Below, piece by piece: positions 25,343 through 34,649 of a DNA stretch of 64,000 nt; position 1 is the first letter of the stretch; each line of letters starts with the position of its first letter. The position numbers and the translations under genes are program-made. The stretch covers positions 186,001 through 250,000 of the forward strand of contig NZ_LQIV01000042.1 in assembly GCF_001500125.1 (NCBI RefSeq), given 5' to 3'. The notes under the pieces were generated by a model. It had not been told where the DNA came from. It worked only from the letters and a program-made list of their open reading frames with translations, and made no database searches. This DNA is from Mycobacterium sp. IS-1742 (lineage in GTDB: Bacteria > Actinomycetota > Actinomycetes > Mycobacteriales > Mycobacteriaceae).

Positions 25343-26589
25343 CCCACCCCGATCCCACGCTCTTCGGCCACGACCCGTTGTGGCTGATCCTCGCCAAGGC
25401 CGTCGGCGTCTTCGCGTTCCTGGTGCTCACGGTGCTGGCCGCGATCCTGATCGAGCGGAAGGTGCTGGGCCGCATGCAGATGCGGTTCGGCCCGAACCGG
25501 GTCGGTCCCAAGGGTTTGTTGCAGTCCCTGGCCGACGGCATCAAGCTGGCCCTCAAGGAGGGCATCACCCCCGCGGGCGTCGACAAGCCGATCTACCTTC
25601 TGGCTCCGGTGATCTCGGTCATTCCTGCGTTCCTCGCGTTCGCGGTGATCCCGCTGGGCGGTGAGGTGTCGGTGTTCGGGCACCGCACGGCGCTGCAGCT
25701 GACCGATCTCGCGGTGGCGGTGCTCTACATCCTCGCCGTCACCTCGGTCGGGGTGTACGGCATCGTGCTCGCCGGGTGGGCGTCGGGGTCGACGTATCCG
25801 CTTCTCGGCGGCCTGCGGTCGAGCGCCCAGGTGGTGTCGTACGAGATCGCGATGGCGCTGTCGTTCGCGACGGTCTTCCTCTACGCCGGCACGATGTCCA
25901 CGTCGGGCATCGTCGTCGCCCAGAGTTCCACCTGGTACGTCTTCCTGCTGTTGCCGTCGTTCCTGGTGTACGTGACGTCGATGGTCGGCGAGACCAACCG
26001 GGCGCCGTTCGATCTGCCCGAGGCCGAGGGCGAACTTGTGGGCGGTTTCCACACCGAGTACTCGTCGCTGAAGTTCGCGATGTTCATGCTCGCCGAATAC
26101 GTCAACATGACGACGGTCTCGGCGCTGGCCACCACCATGTTCCTGGGTGGCTGGCATGCTCCGTGGCCGATCAGCCTGTGGGACGGCGCCAACAGCGGAT
26201 GGTGGCCCCTGCTGTGGTTCACCGCCAAGGTGTGGGCGTTCCTGTTCGTCTACATCTGGTTGCGGGGCACGCTGCCACGGCTGCGTTACGACCAGTTCAT
26301 GGCGATCGGGTGGAAGCTGCTGATCCCGGTGTCGCTGGCCTGGATCATGATCGTCGCGACGGCCCACAGCCTGCGGAGCACCGGCCACGGCGGCTGGGCG
26401 AGCGGCCTGATGATCGTGGGCACGGTGGTCACCTTCGTGCTCGCCGCGATCCTGTGGCGCACCATGCGATTCCGCGCCGACCGGACGGTGCCCGAGCGCA
26501 CCGCCGCGGACGTGTTCCCGATTCCGCCGATACCCGGCGGCGCGCCCACCACGCGCGCGGCCGCCAGCAGGGAGACGACAGATGCCTAA
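25339..26589 (+). CDS. nuoH: NADH-quinone oxidoreductase subunit H
   Basis: 416 residues, GTG start overlapping nuoG by 4 bases. About nine membrane helices; ERKVLGRMQMRFGPNRVGPKGLLQSLADGIKLALKE and ETNRAPFDLPEAEGELVGGFHTEYSS are the quinone-channel loops of the ND1 subunit. The C-terminal 45 residues are a polar tail. NuoH links the peripheral arm to the proton-pumping arm. Overlaps nuoI by 8 bases. Confidence 0.96.
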   Translation: MTHPDPTLFGHDPLWLILAKAVGVFAFLVLTVLAAILIERKVLGRMQMRFGPNRVGPKGLLQSLADGIKLALKEGITPAGVDKPIYLLAPVISVIPAFLAFAVIPLGGEVSVFGHRTALQLTDLAVAVLYILAVTSVGVYGIVLAGWASGSTYPLLGGLRSSAQVVSYEIAMALSFATVFLYAGTMSTSGIVVAQSSTWYVFLLLPSFLVYVTSMVGETNRAPFDLPEAEGELVGGFHTEYSSLKFAMFMLAEYVNMTTVSALATTMFLGGWHAPWPISLWDGANSGWWPLLWFTAKVWAFLFVYIWLRGTLPRLRYDQFMAIGWKLLIPVSLAWIMIVATAHSLRSTGHGGWASGLMIVGTVVTFVLAAILWRTMRFRADRTVPERTAADVFPIPPIPGGAPTTRAAASRETTDA

Positions 26590-27106
26590 GCTGTGGGACG
26601 CCGTCGCAGGCTTCGCCGTCACGTTCGGCACGCTGTTCAAGAAACCGATCACCGAGGAGTATCCGGAGAAACCCGGTCCGGTCGCCCCGCGCTATCACGG
26701 CCGCCACCAACTGAACCGGTATCCCGACGGTCTCGAGAAGTGCATCGGCTGCGAACTGTGCGCGTGGGCCTGCCCGGCCGACGCGATCTACGTCGAGGGT
26801 GACGACAACACCGCCGACGAACGATTCTCCCCCGGTGAGCGTTACGGCCGCGTCTACCAGATCAACTACCTGCGCTGCATCGGTTGCGGTCTGTGCATCG
26901 AGGCGTGCCCGACCCGCGCCCTGACGATGACCAACGACTACGAGATGGCCGACGACAACCGGGCGGACCTGATCTGGGGTAAGGACAAGCTGCTCGCGCC
27001 GCTGCGCGACGGCATGCTGGCGCCGCCGCATCCGATGGCGCCCGGCGCCACCGACGACGACTACTACCTGGGTCGCATCGGGCCTGTCACCGAGGACATC
27101 CGGTGA
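26582..27106 (+). CDS. nuoI: NADH-quinone oxidoreductase subunit I
   Basis: 174 residues with two ferredoxin-type [4Fe-4S] motifs, CIGCELCAWACP and CIGCGLCIEACP (clusters N6a and N6b), after the conserved KKPITEEYPEKPGPVAPRYHGRHQLNRY. It passes electrons from NuoG to NuoB. Overlaps both neighbours. Confidence 0.96.
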   Translation: MPKLWDAVAGFAVTFGTLFKKPITEEYPEKPGPVAPRYHGRHQLNRYPDGLEKCIGCELCAWACPADAIYVEGDDNTADERFSPGERYGRVYQINYLRCIGCGLCIEACPTRALTMTNDYEMADDNRADLIWGKDKLLAPLRDGMLAPPHPMAPGATDDDYYLGRIGPVTEDIR

Positions 27107-27873
27107 GCCCGGAGGTCTTGGTGCTCGCCGCCGACGGCGCGTCACGCACCTCCACCGGCGAGGCCGTCGTGTTCTGGGTCCTCGGCGGGATCGCCCTGAT
27201 CGGGGCGCTGGGTGTGGTGTGGGCGCCCAAGGCGGTGTACTCGGCGATCTTCCTCGCGACCACGATGATCGCGTTGGCCGTGCTCTACATCGCCCAGGAG
27301 GCGTTGTTCCTCGGGGTCGTGCAGGTCGTGGTCTACACCGGCGCGGTGATGATGCTGTTCCTGTTCGTGCTGATGCTCGTCGGCGTGGACTCGTCGGAGT
27401 CGCTGGTGGAAACCATTCGCGGACAACGGGTCGCGGCCATCGTGGTCGGCGTCGGGTTCGGCGTCCTGCTGATCGCGGGCATCGGCACCGTCTCGGTGGC
27501 CGGCTTCACCGGCCTGCCCGACGCCAACACCGGCGGCAACGTCGAGGGGCTGGCGGCGTTGATCTTCACCCGCTACCTGTGGGCGTTCGAACTGACCGGC
27601 GCGCTGCTCATCACCGCGGCGCTCGGCGCGATGGTGCTCGCGCACCGGGAACGCTTCGAACACCGCAAGACGCAGCGGGAACTGTCCATCGAACGCTTCC
27701 AGGAAGGCGGTCACGCCACCCCGATGCCCAATCCCGGTGTGTACGCCCGCCACAATGCCGTCGACATGCCCGGCCGGTTGCCGGACGGCAGCGGTGCGAA
27801 GTCGTCGGTCAGCACGATCCTGCAGCCACGTCAGGTGCCACCGTCGGACAACGAGAGGAACGGCCGCCGGTGA
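27103..27873 (+). CDS. nuoJ: NADH-quinone oxidoreductase subunit J
   Basis: 256 residues, GTG start overlapping nuoI. Five membrane helices; VVQVVVYTGAVMMLFLFVLMLVGVD is the key ND6-type helix with the pi-bulge region. A C-terminal polar tail of about 70 residues (from HRERFEHRKTQRELS) extends into the cytoplasm, as in other mycobacteria. Overlaps nuoK by 4 bases. Confidence 0.95.
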   Translation: MSPEVLVLAADGASRTSTGEAVVFWVLGGIALIGALGVVWAPKAVYSAIFLATTMIALAVLYIAQEALFLGVVQVVVYTGAVMMLFLFVLMLVGVDSSESLVETIRGQRVAAIVVGVGFGVLLIAGIGTVSVAGFTGLPDANTGGNVEGLAALIFTRYLWAFELTGALLITAALGAMVLAHRERFEHRKTQRELSIERFQEGGHATPMPNPGVYARHNAVDMPGRLPDGSGAKSSVSTILQPRQVPPSDNERNGRR

Positions 27874-28169
27874 ACCCCGACAACTACCTGTACCTCTCCG
27901 CGTTGCTGTTCACCGTCGGAGCGGCCGGGGTGTTGCTGCGGCGCAACGTCATCGTGGTGTTCATGTGCGTGGAGCTGATGCTCAACGCGGCGAACCTCGC
28001 GTTCGTGGCGTTCTCGCGCATGCACGGCCACCTCGACGGTCAGGTGGTGGCGTTCTTCACGATGGTGGTCGCGGCGTGCGAGGTGGTCATCGGGCTGGCC
28101 ATCATCATGACCATCTACCGGGCTCGCCGGTCGGCGTCGGTCGACGACGCCAACCTGCTGAGGCACTGA
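27870..28169 (+). CDS. nuoK: NADH-quinone oxidoreductase subunit K
   Basis: 99 residues, GTG start overlapping nuoJ. Three helices; the membrane Glu residues of the proton path are in CVELMLNAANL and CEVVIGLAI. Full length for the family. The stop overlaps the first ATG of the tandem mini-ORF repeats that lead to nuoL. Confidence 0.95.
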   Translation: MNPDNYLYLSALLFTVGAAGVLLRRNVIVVFMCVELMLNAANLAFVAFSRMHGHLDGQVVAFFTMVVAACEVVIGLAIIMTIYRARRSASVDDANLLRH

Positions 28170-28240
28170 TGAGCGCTCGCGCGAAGAAGGAAAGGCACTG
28201 ATGAGCGCTCGCGCGAAGAAGAGAGAGCACTGATGAGCGC
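28161..28240 (+). repeat. Tandem 32-bp mini-ORF repeats bridging nuoK and nuoL
   Basis: Two full 32-base units (28161-28192 and 28193-28224) and a partial third that runs into nuoL. Each unit has TGATG followed by AGCGCTCGCGCGAAGAAG. Reading frames are MSARAKKERH (28169-28201) and MSARAKKREH (28201-28233), each ending in a TGA that overlaps the next ATG: nuoK to mini-ORF 1 to mini-ORF 2 to nuoL. The period, near-identity and partial third copy show recent tandem duplication of the nuoK/nuoL junction. Confidence 0.8.
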
Positions 28241-30113
28241 TGGGGTGTGGCTGCTGATCGCGCTGCCGCTGGCCGGTGCCGTCGTGCTGCTGCTGTCCGG
28301 GCGCCGGTCGGACCGGTGGGGTCATCTGCTGGGCACCGCAGCGGCGGTCGCGTCGTTCGTCGTGGGCGCCGTGCTGTTCACCGGCATGCTCGGCCGCCCC
28401 GCCGAGGACCGCGCCGTGCACGAGGCGCTGTTCTCGTGGGTGCCGGTCGGCGGGCTGCAGGTCGACTTCGGCCTGCAACTCGACCAGTTGTCGATGTGCT
28501 TCGTGCTGCTGATCACCGGAGTGGGCTCGCTGATCCACGTGTACTCGATCGGGTACATGGCCCACGACCCCGGCCGCAGACGGTTCTTCGCCTACCTCAA
28601 CCTGTTCCTCGCCGCGATGCTGCTGCTGGTCCTCGCCGACAACTACCTCGGGCTCTACGTCGGCTGGGAGGGTGTCGGCCTGGCGTCGTACCTGCTGATC
28701 GGGTTCTGGTCGCACAAACCGTCCGCGGCCACGGCGGCGAAGAAGGCGTTCATCGTCAACCGCGTCGGCGACATGGGGTTGGCCATCGCGTTGATGGTCA
28801 TGTTCGCCACCGTCGGGTCGGTGTCGTTCGCCGGAGTGTTCGGCGCCGCACCGCAACTCGGCGAGGGCACACTCACCGTGATCGGCCTGCTGCTGCTGCT
28901 CGGCGCCTGCGGCAAGTCCGCCCAGGTGCCGCTGCAGTCCTGGCTGGGCGATGCGATGGAGGGCCCGACACCGGTGTCGGCGCTCATCCACGCCGCGACC
29001 ATGGTGACCGCCGGGGTCTATCTGATCGTGCGCTCCGGTCCGGTCTTCGACCTGGCGCCGACCGCGCAACTCGGCGTCGTCATCGTCGGCACCGTGACCC
29101 TGTTGTTCGGCGCGATCATCGGCTGCGCCAAGGACGACATCAAGAAGGCGCTGGCCGCGTCCACCATGAGCCAGATCGGCTACATGGTGCTCGCCGCGGG
29201 GCTCGGGCCCGCCGGCTACGCGTTCGCGATCATGCACCTGCTGACCCACGGCTTCTTCAAGGCCGGACTGTTCCTCGGCGCCGGGTCGGTCATGCACGCC
29301 ATGGACGACGAGGTGAACATGCGCCGCTACGGCGGTCTGCGCAAGGCCCTGCCGATCACCTTCGCCACGTTCGGGCTCGGTTATCTGGCGATCATCGGGG
29401 TGCCGCCGCTGGCCGGGTTCTTCTCCAAGGACGGCATCATCGAAGCCGCACTGGGCGCCGGCGGCGTGAAGGGCTGGGTCCTCGGCGGCGCCGCGATCCT
29501 CGGCGCGGGCATCACCGCGTTCTACATGACCCGCGTGATGCTGATGACCTTCTTCGGTGAGAAGCGTTGGGCCGACGGCGTTCACCCCCATGAGGCGCCT
29601 GCCGTCATGACCGCGCCGATGATCCTGCTCGCCGTCGGTTCGGTGGCCTCAGGCGGGCTGCTGGCGGTCGGCGGCACGCTGTCGCACTGGCTCGAACCGG
29701 TCGTCGGCACCCACGAGGAGGCGCACGCGATCCCCGTGGTCGTGGCCACGATCATCATCCTGTCTGTCGTCGCGGTCGGCATCGCGATCGCCTACCGCAT
29801 GTACGCCACCCGCGCGGTGCCCGCCGACGTCCCGGCGGGTTCGGCGCTGACCGTCGCCGCGCGCCGGGATCTCTACGGCGATGCGCTCAACGAAGCCGTC
29901 TTCATGCGACCCGGTCAGGCGGTGACGGCGGGCCTGGTCGGCGTCGACGACCGGGCGGTCGACGGTGCCGCGACCGGCCTCGCCGCACTGGTGGCCCGCG
30001 CGTCGGACGGATTGCGCCGTCTGCAAACCGGATTCGCGAGGTCCTACGCGCTGGGCATGCTCGGAGGCGCGGCGCTGGTGGTGGCGGCGATCCTGGTGGT
30101 GAACCTGTGGTGA
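28233..30113 (+). CDS. nuoL: NADH-quinone oxidoreductase subunit L
   Basis: 626 residues, about 16 membrane helices plus the long lateral helix. Antiporter-like core: YVGWEGVGLASYLLIGFW, KKAFIVNRVGD, SWLGDAMEGPTPVSALIHAATMVTAGVYL and ASTMSQIGYMVLAAGLG with the proton-path Lys, Glu and His. It is the distal proton pump of complex I. ATG 28233 overlaps the stop of the second mini-ORF repeat. Confidence 0.96.
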   Translation: MSAGVWLLIALPLAGAVVLLLSGRRSDRWGHLLGTAAAVASFVVGAVLFTGMLGRPAEDRAVHEALFSWVPVGGLQVDFGLQLDQLSMCFVLLITGVGSLIHVYSIGYMAHDPGRRRFFAYLNLFLAAMLLLVLADNYLGLYVGWEGVGLASYLLIGFWSHKPSAATAAKKAFIVNRVGDMGLAIALMVMFATVGSVSFAGVFGAAPQLGEGTLTVIGLLLLLGACGKSAQVPLQSWLGDAMEGPTPVSALIHAATMVTAGVYLIVRSGPVFDLAPTAQLGVVIVGTVTLLFGAIIGCAKDDIKKALAASTMSQIGYMVLAAGLGPAGYAFAIMHLLTHGFFKAGLFLGAGSVMHAMDDEVNMRRYGGLRKALPITFATFGLGYLAIIGVPPLAGFFSKDGIIEAALGAGGVKGWVLGGAAILGAGITAFYMTRVMLMTFFGEKRWADGVHPHEAPAVMTAPMILLAVGSVASGGLLAVGGTLSHWLEPVVGTHEEAHAIPVVVATIIILSVVAVGIAIAYRMYATRAVPADVPAGSALTVAARRDLYGDALNEAVFMRPGQAVTAGLVGVDDRAVDGAATGLAALVARASDGLRRLQTGFARSYALGMLGGAALVVAAILVVNLW

Positions 30114-31663
30114 TTCCCTGGTTGAGCGTGCTGTGGGCGGCGCCGATCGTCGGCGCCGGACTGGTGATGCTGATGCCCCGACGGGCGCTGGCGAAGTGGG
30201 TGGCGCTGGCGGTGTCGCTGGTGGCGCTCGCGGTCACCGCCGTCATCGCCGTCGGGTTCGAACCCGGCGGCGAGCAGTACCAGTTCGTCGAATCCCGGCG
30301 CTGGATACCGTCGTTCGGCACGGGCTACATCCTCGGTGTCGACGGGATCGCGCTGGCGTTGATTGTGTTGACCGCGGTGCTGGTGCCGTTGCTCGTGATC
30401 GCCGGGTGGCACGACGCCGACAGCGCACCGCAGGCGAGGTCGGTGCACACCTACCTCGCCCTCACCCTGGCCGTCGAGGGCATGGTGTTCATGTCGCTGG
30501 TGGCCCTCGACGTGCTGCTGTTCTACGTGTTCTTCGAGGCCATGCTCATCCCGATGTACTTCCTCATCGGCGGGTTCGGATCCGACCGGGCGGCCGCCTC
30601 GAAGGCGGCCGTGAAGTTCCTGCTGTACAACCTGTTCGGCGGCCTCATCATGCTGGCCGCGGTGATCGGGCTGTACGTCACGACGGCGGGCAGCGACGCC
30701 TTCGAGGCCGGCACCTTCGACTTCCGGGCGATCGTCGGCGCGGTGGCCGCCGGGGATTTCGTGGTCGACCCCGCGCTGCTCAACCTGATGTTCCTCGGGT
30801 TCATGTTCGCGTTCGCGGTGAAGGCGCCGCTGTGGCCGCTGCACCGCTGGTTGCCGGACGCCGCGGTCGAGGCCACCCCCGCCAGCGCCGTGCTGATGAT
30901 GGCGGTGATGGACAAGGTCGGCACGTTCGGCATGCTCCGGTACTGCCTGCAGTTGTTCCCCGACGCCGCAACGCTGTTCCGCCCGGTGATCATCACGCTG
31001 GCCGTCGTCGGCATCGTCTACGGCGCGGTGGTCGCGATCGGTCAGACCGATGTGATGCGCCTGATCGCCTACACGTCGATCTCGCACTTCGGGTTCATCA
31101 TCCTCGGCATCTTCGTCATGACGAGCCAGGGGCAGTCCGGTTCGGCGCTCTACATGGTCAACCATGGCATCTCCACCGCGGCGCTGTTCCTCATCGCGGG
31201 CTTCCTCGTCTCGCGGCGCGGTTCACGTCTCATCACCGCCTACGGCGGCGTGCAGAAGGTCGCACCCGTGCTGGCCGGCACGTTCCTCGTCGCGGGTCTG
31301 GCGACGTTGTCGCTGCCCGGGCTGGCGCCGTTCATCAGTGAATTCCTGGTGCTCATCGGCACGTTCACCCGCTATCCGGTCCTGGCGGTGCTGGCGGCCA
31401 CCGCGCTGGTGCTCTCCGCGATCTACGTGCTGTGGATGTATCAGCGGATGATGACCGGCCCGGTGACCGAGGGCAACGAGCGGTTGCGCGACCTGGTGCC
31501 GCGTGAACTCGCCGTCGTCGCACCGTTGATCGCGCTCCTGCTGGTGCTGGGCGTGTATCCGAAACCGGCGCTCGATGTGATCGATCCGGCCGTGGGGCAC
31601 ACGCTGACGACCATCGACCAACCGGACCCGGCGCCGACTCTGGCAGAGAGGGGCGCGCCGTGA
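30110..31663 (+). CDS. nuoM: NADH-quinone oxidoreductase subunit M
   Basis: 517 residues from GTG 30110 (GTGA overlap with nuoL); the adjacent GTG 30107 is possible. About 14 helices with FYVFFEAMLIPMYFLIGGFG, KAPLWPLHRWLPDAAVEATPASAVLMMAVMDKVGTFG and AYTSISHFGFIILGIF, the ND4 antiporter-like core. Overlaps nuoN by 4 bases. Confidence 0.96.
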   Translation: MIPWLSVLWAAPIVGAGLVMLMPRRALAKWVALAVSLVALAVTAVIAVGFEPGGEQYQFVESRRWIPSFGTGYILGVDGIALALIVLTAVLVPLLVIAGWHDADSAPQARSVHTYLALTLAVEGMVFMSLVALDVLLFYVFFEAMLIPMYFLIGGFGSDRAAASKAAVKFLLYNLFGGLIMLAAVIGLYVTTAGSDAFEAGTFDFRAIVGAVAAGDFVVDPALLNLMFLGFMFAFAVKAPLWPLHRWLPDAAVEATPASAVLMMAVMDKVGTFGMLRYCLQLFPDAATLFRPVIITLAVVGIVYGAVVAIGQTDVMRLIAYTSISHFGFIILGIFVMTSQGQSGSALYMVNHGISTAALFLIAGFLVSRRGSRLITAYGGVQKVAPVLAGTFLVAGLATLSLPGLAPFISEFLVLIGTFTRYPVLAVLAATALVLSAIYVLWMYQRMMTGPVTEGNERLRDLVPRELAVVAPLIALLLVLGVYPKPALDVIDPAVGHTLTTIDQPDPAPTLAERGAP

Positions 31664-33228
31664 TCCCCACCCCGACCGTCGAATACGGGCTGATCTCCCC
31701 CATGCTCATCGTGGTGGGCGCGGCGATCGCCGGGGTGCTCATCGAGGCGTTCCTGCCCAGGCGCCGCCGCTACGCGGCACAGCTGACGCTCGCCCTGGCC
31801 GCCACGGTCGCCGCGCTTGCGGCCGTCGTCGTGGTGGTCCGGCAGATGTCCGGAGAGATCGGCAGGCCCGCCGTGATGGGGTCGGTGGTGATCGACCGGC
31901 CGGCGCTGTTCCTGCAGGGCACCATCCTGCTCGTCGCCGTCCTCGGCATCCTGCTGATCGCGGAACGCCGGGCCGACACCGACAACGACGGCGCCGCAGG
32001 CGGACTCGATGCGTTCACCCCACAGGCCTCCGCGGTGCCCGGCAGCGTCGCCGAGCGGGTGGCGGCCCGCGCCGGGGTGGCACAGACCGAGGTCTTCCCG
32101 CTGACCATGTTCGCCGTGGCGGGCATGCTGCTGTTCCCCGCCGCCGACGACCTGCTCACGATGTTCATCGCGCTCGAGGTGCTCTCGCTGCCGCTGTACC
32201 TGCTGTGCGGGCTGGCGCGCCGCCGTCGCCTGCTGTCCCAGGAGGCCGCACTCAAGTACTTCCTGCTCGGCGCGTTCTCCTCGGCGTTCTTCCTCTACGG
32301 CGTCGCGATGCTGTACGGCTACGCGGGAACGCTCGACCTGCGCGGGATCGCCGCCGTGGTCGCCAAGGACACCGGCACGACGTCGCTGGCGCTGACCGGT
32401 ACCGGCCTGATCCTGGTCGGGGTGTTGTTCAAGGTGGGCGCCGCACCGTTCCACTCGTGGATCCCCGACGTCTACCAGGGCGCGCCGACGCCGGTGACCG
32501 CGTTCATGGCGGCCGCCACCAAGATCGCGGCGTTCGGCGCCCTGCTGCGGATCTTCTACGTGGCCCTGCCCGCCCTGCGCGACGACTGGCGCCCGGTGCT
32601 GTGGGCGGTCGCGATCCTGACGATGGTCGTCGGCACGGTCACGGCGGTGACCCAGACCGACGTCAAACGGATGCTCGCCTATTCGGCGATCGCCCACTCC
32701 GGGTTCATCCTCACCGGCGTGATCGCCGAGAACCGGCCGGGCCTGTCGTCGGTGCTGTTCTATCTGTTCGCGTACGGGTTCTCCACGGTGGGCGCGTTCG
32801 CGGTCGTGGGCCTGGTGCGCGACGCCGAAGGGCAGGAGGAGACGGCGATGGCCCGCTGGGCGGGGCTCGGCAGGCGCAATCCCCTTGTCGGCGCGGTGTT
32901 CTCGCTGTTCCTGCTGGCGTTCGCGGGGATCCCGCTGACCAGCGGGTTCGTCAGCAAGTTCGCGGTGTTCAAGGCAGCGGGCGAGGGCGGCGCGATACCG
33001 CTGGTCGTGGTGGGCGTCGTCGCCAGCGCGGTCGCCGCGTACTTCTACGTGCGGGTGATCGTGTTGATGTTCTTCACCGATCCGCCGGCCGACGCACCGC
33101 AGATCGTCGTACCCAGCGGGCTGACCACCGCCGCCGTCACGGTGACCGCCGCGGTGACGTTGGCTCTCGGCGCGCTGCCGCAGCCGCTGCTCGACCTGGC
33201 GAACAACGCCGACCAGTTCCTGCGTTAG
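31660..33228 (+). CDS. nuoN: NADH-quinone oxidoreductase subunit N
   Basis: 522 residues, GTG start overlapping nuoM. ND2-type pump: FIALEVLSLPLYLLCGLARR, KVGAAPFHSWIPDVYQGAPTPVTAFMAAATKIAAF and DVKRMLAYSAIAHSGFILTGV. An insert of about 40 polar residues (ERRADTDNDGAAGGLDAFTPQ...) follows the third helix. Last gene of the nuo operon. Confidence 0.96.
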   Translation: MIPTPTVEYGLISPMLIVVGAAIAGVLIEAFLPRRRRYAAQLTLALAATVAALAAVVVVVRQMSGEIGRPAVMGSVVIDRPALFLQGTILLVAVLGILLIAERRADTDNDGAAGGLDAFTPQASAVPGSVAERVAARAGVAQTEVFPLTMFAVAGMLLFPAADDLLTMFIALEVLSLPLYLLCGLARRRRLLSQEAALKYFLLGAFSSAFFLYGVAMLYGYAGTLDLRGIAAVVAKDTGTTSLALTGTGLILVGVLFKVGAAPFHSWIPDVYQGAPTPVTAFMAAATKIAAFGALLRIFYVALPALRDDWRPVLWAVAILTMVVGTVTAVTQTDVKRMLAYSAIAHSGFILTGVIAENRPGLSSVLFYLFAYGFSTVGAFAVVGLVRDAEGQEETAMARWAGLGRRNPLVGAVFSLFLLAFAGIPLTSGFVSKFAVFKAAGEGGAIPLVVVGVVASAVAAYFYVRVIVLMFFTDPPADAPQIVVPSGLTTAAVTVTAAVTLALGALPQPLLDLANNADQFLR

Positions 33229-33237
33229 CTTGCGTAC

Positions 33238-34008
33238 ATGACGCTCGTCCAGGTCGCCGACATCGACCACGTCCGGCTGCTGACCATGAACCGCCCGGAG
33301 GCACGCAATGCGCTCAGCCGCGACCTCATTCGCGGGCTCCACGCGGCGCTGTCCGAGGCCGACGACGCCGAGTCGGTGCACGCCGTGGTGCTCACCGGGG
33401 CGGATCCCGCCTTCTGCGCCGGCGTCGACCTCAAAGAGGCCGCCCGCGACGGCACGGAGTACTTCGCCGAGTTCCAGCAGCAGAGCTGCATCGCCCGGGT
33501 CGCGCAGATGCGCACCCCGATCATCGGGGCGGTCAACGGCGCGGTGTTCACCGGTGGGCTGGAGATGGCGCTGGGGTGTGACTTCCTCGTCGCCTCGGAA
33601 CGCGCGGTGTTCGCCGATACGCACGCCCGCGTCGGCATCCTGCCCGGCGGCGGGATGACCGCGCGGCTGCCGCAGGTGGTCGGCGCCGCGATGGCGCGTC
33701 GGCTGTCGATGACCGGTGAGGTGGTCGGCGCCGAGCGGGCGGAGCGGATCGGCCTGGTGACCGAGGTGGTGCCCCACGAGAGGCTCCTCGACCGGGCCAT
33801 CGAACTGGCCGCCCAGGTCGCCGAGGTGCCCGCGCCGACCATGGCCGGGCTGAAGGAGATCTACACCCGCGGCACCGACCCGGTCATCGCCCCCGCCCTG
33901 GCCGCCGAACAGGACATCGCGGGGTCGCAGGACCGCGACTTCACCGGGCTCGGCGCCCGGTTCGACAACGTGACCGCCCGCAACCGCGCACAGATCGCGA
34001 CCGATTAG
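33238..34008 (+). CDS. Enoyl-CoA hydratase/isomerase family protein
   Basis: 256 residues. Crotonase fold: RPEARNALSRDLIRGL, the oxyanion loop SGADPAFCAGVDLKE-like segment (GADPAFCAGVDLKEA, about residue 60) and GAVFTGGLEMALGCDF (about residue 100-115). Catalytic Glu positions (E in LEMAL and THARVGILPGGG region) are only partly those of true hydratases, so hydratase or isomerase activity is open. It begins 9 bases after nuoN and may share its transcript; its end overlaps the convergent TetR gene. Confidence 0.85.
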   Translation: MTLVQVADIDHVRLLTMNRPEARNALSRDLIRGLHAALSEADDAESVHAVVLTGADPAFCAGVDLKEAARDGTEYFAEFQQQSCIARVAQMRTPIIGAVNGAVFTGGLEMALGCDFLVASERAVFADTHARVGILPGGGMTARLPQVVGAAMARRLSMTGEVVGAERAERIGLVTEVVPHERLLDRAIELAAQVAEVPAPTMAGLKEIYTRGTDPVIAPALAAEQDIAGSQDRDFTGLGARFDNVTARNRAQIATD

Positions 34009-34607
34009 GCCACCACACCGCGGGTGACGATCGCGCTCGTCTGCTCCACCCACTCGTCGTCGAGGCCTCCGTCGGGATGCAGCAGGAGTCCCAGCATGGT
34101 CGCGCCGCCGATCACCTCGATCAGGCGGTCGGGATCGACGCCGTCGTGCACCTCACCGCGCTCGACCGCATCGGCGAGCCGGGTGCGCACAGCCGCGAAC
34201 GTGTCGGTGAAACGCGCCCGCACCCGCGCGTTGAGGTCCGGGTCAGCGGCCATGTCGGCGATCAACCCGGGTAACGCCGCCTGGACCACCGGCCTGACGT
34301 AGACGTCGCGCGCCGCACCGATCATCGCGCGTACGTCCGCGGCGATGTCACCGGCGGGAGTGACGAGCGCGGTCGGCGCGGCGGGGAACGCCGCCTCGTG
34401 GACCAGCTCGGCCTTGCTCGACCATCGGCGGTAGATCGCGGTCTTGGTGGTGCCGGCGCGCTCGGCGACGGCGGCCATCGTCAAATTCGAATAACCGTTT
34501 TCCACAAGAAGATCCGCGGTGGCCCGCAGTATGGCAGCGTCGATACGCGGGTCACGCGGACGGCCCGCGGTCTGAGCCTTGCCAACCGCAGGTGTGTCTG
34601 ATTTCAT
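34005..34607 (-). CDS. TetR-family repressor (Rv3167c-like)
   Basis: 200 residues. HTH in ILRATADLLVENGYSNLTMAAVAERAGTTKTAIYRRWSSKAELV (residues about 25-68). It is divergent from the Rv3168-like kinase gene with 42 bases between the starts, the same arrangement as Rv3167c/Rv3168 in M. tuberculosis, where Rv3167c represses its neighbours. The AT-rich gap (34608-34649) contains CGTATCGTAATT and must hold both promoters and the operator. Confidence 0.87.
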   Translation of the reverse strand: MKSDTPAVGKAQTAGRPRDPRIDAAILRATADLLVENGYSNLTMAAVAERAGTTKTAIYRRWSSKAELVHEAAFPAAPTALVTPAGDIAADVRAMIGAARDVYVRPVVQAALPGLIADMAADPDLNARVRARFTDTFAAVRTRLADAVERGEVHDGVDPDRLIEVIGGATMLGLLLHPDGGLDDEWVEQTSAIVTRGVVA

Positions 34608-34649
34608 AACGCTACTGATCGTATCGTAATTAGGCCGGAGGAACATCGC

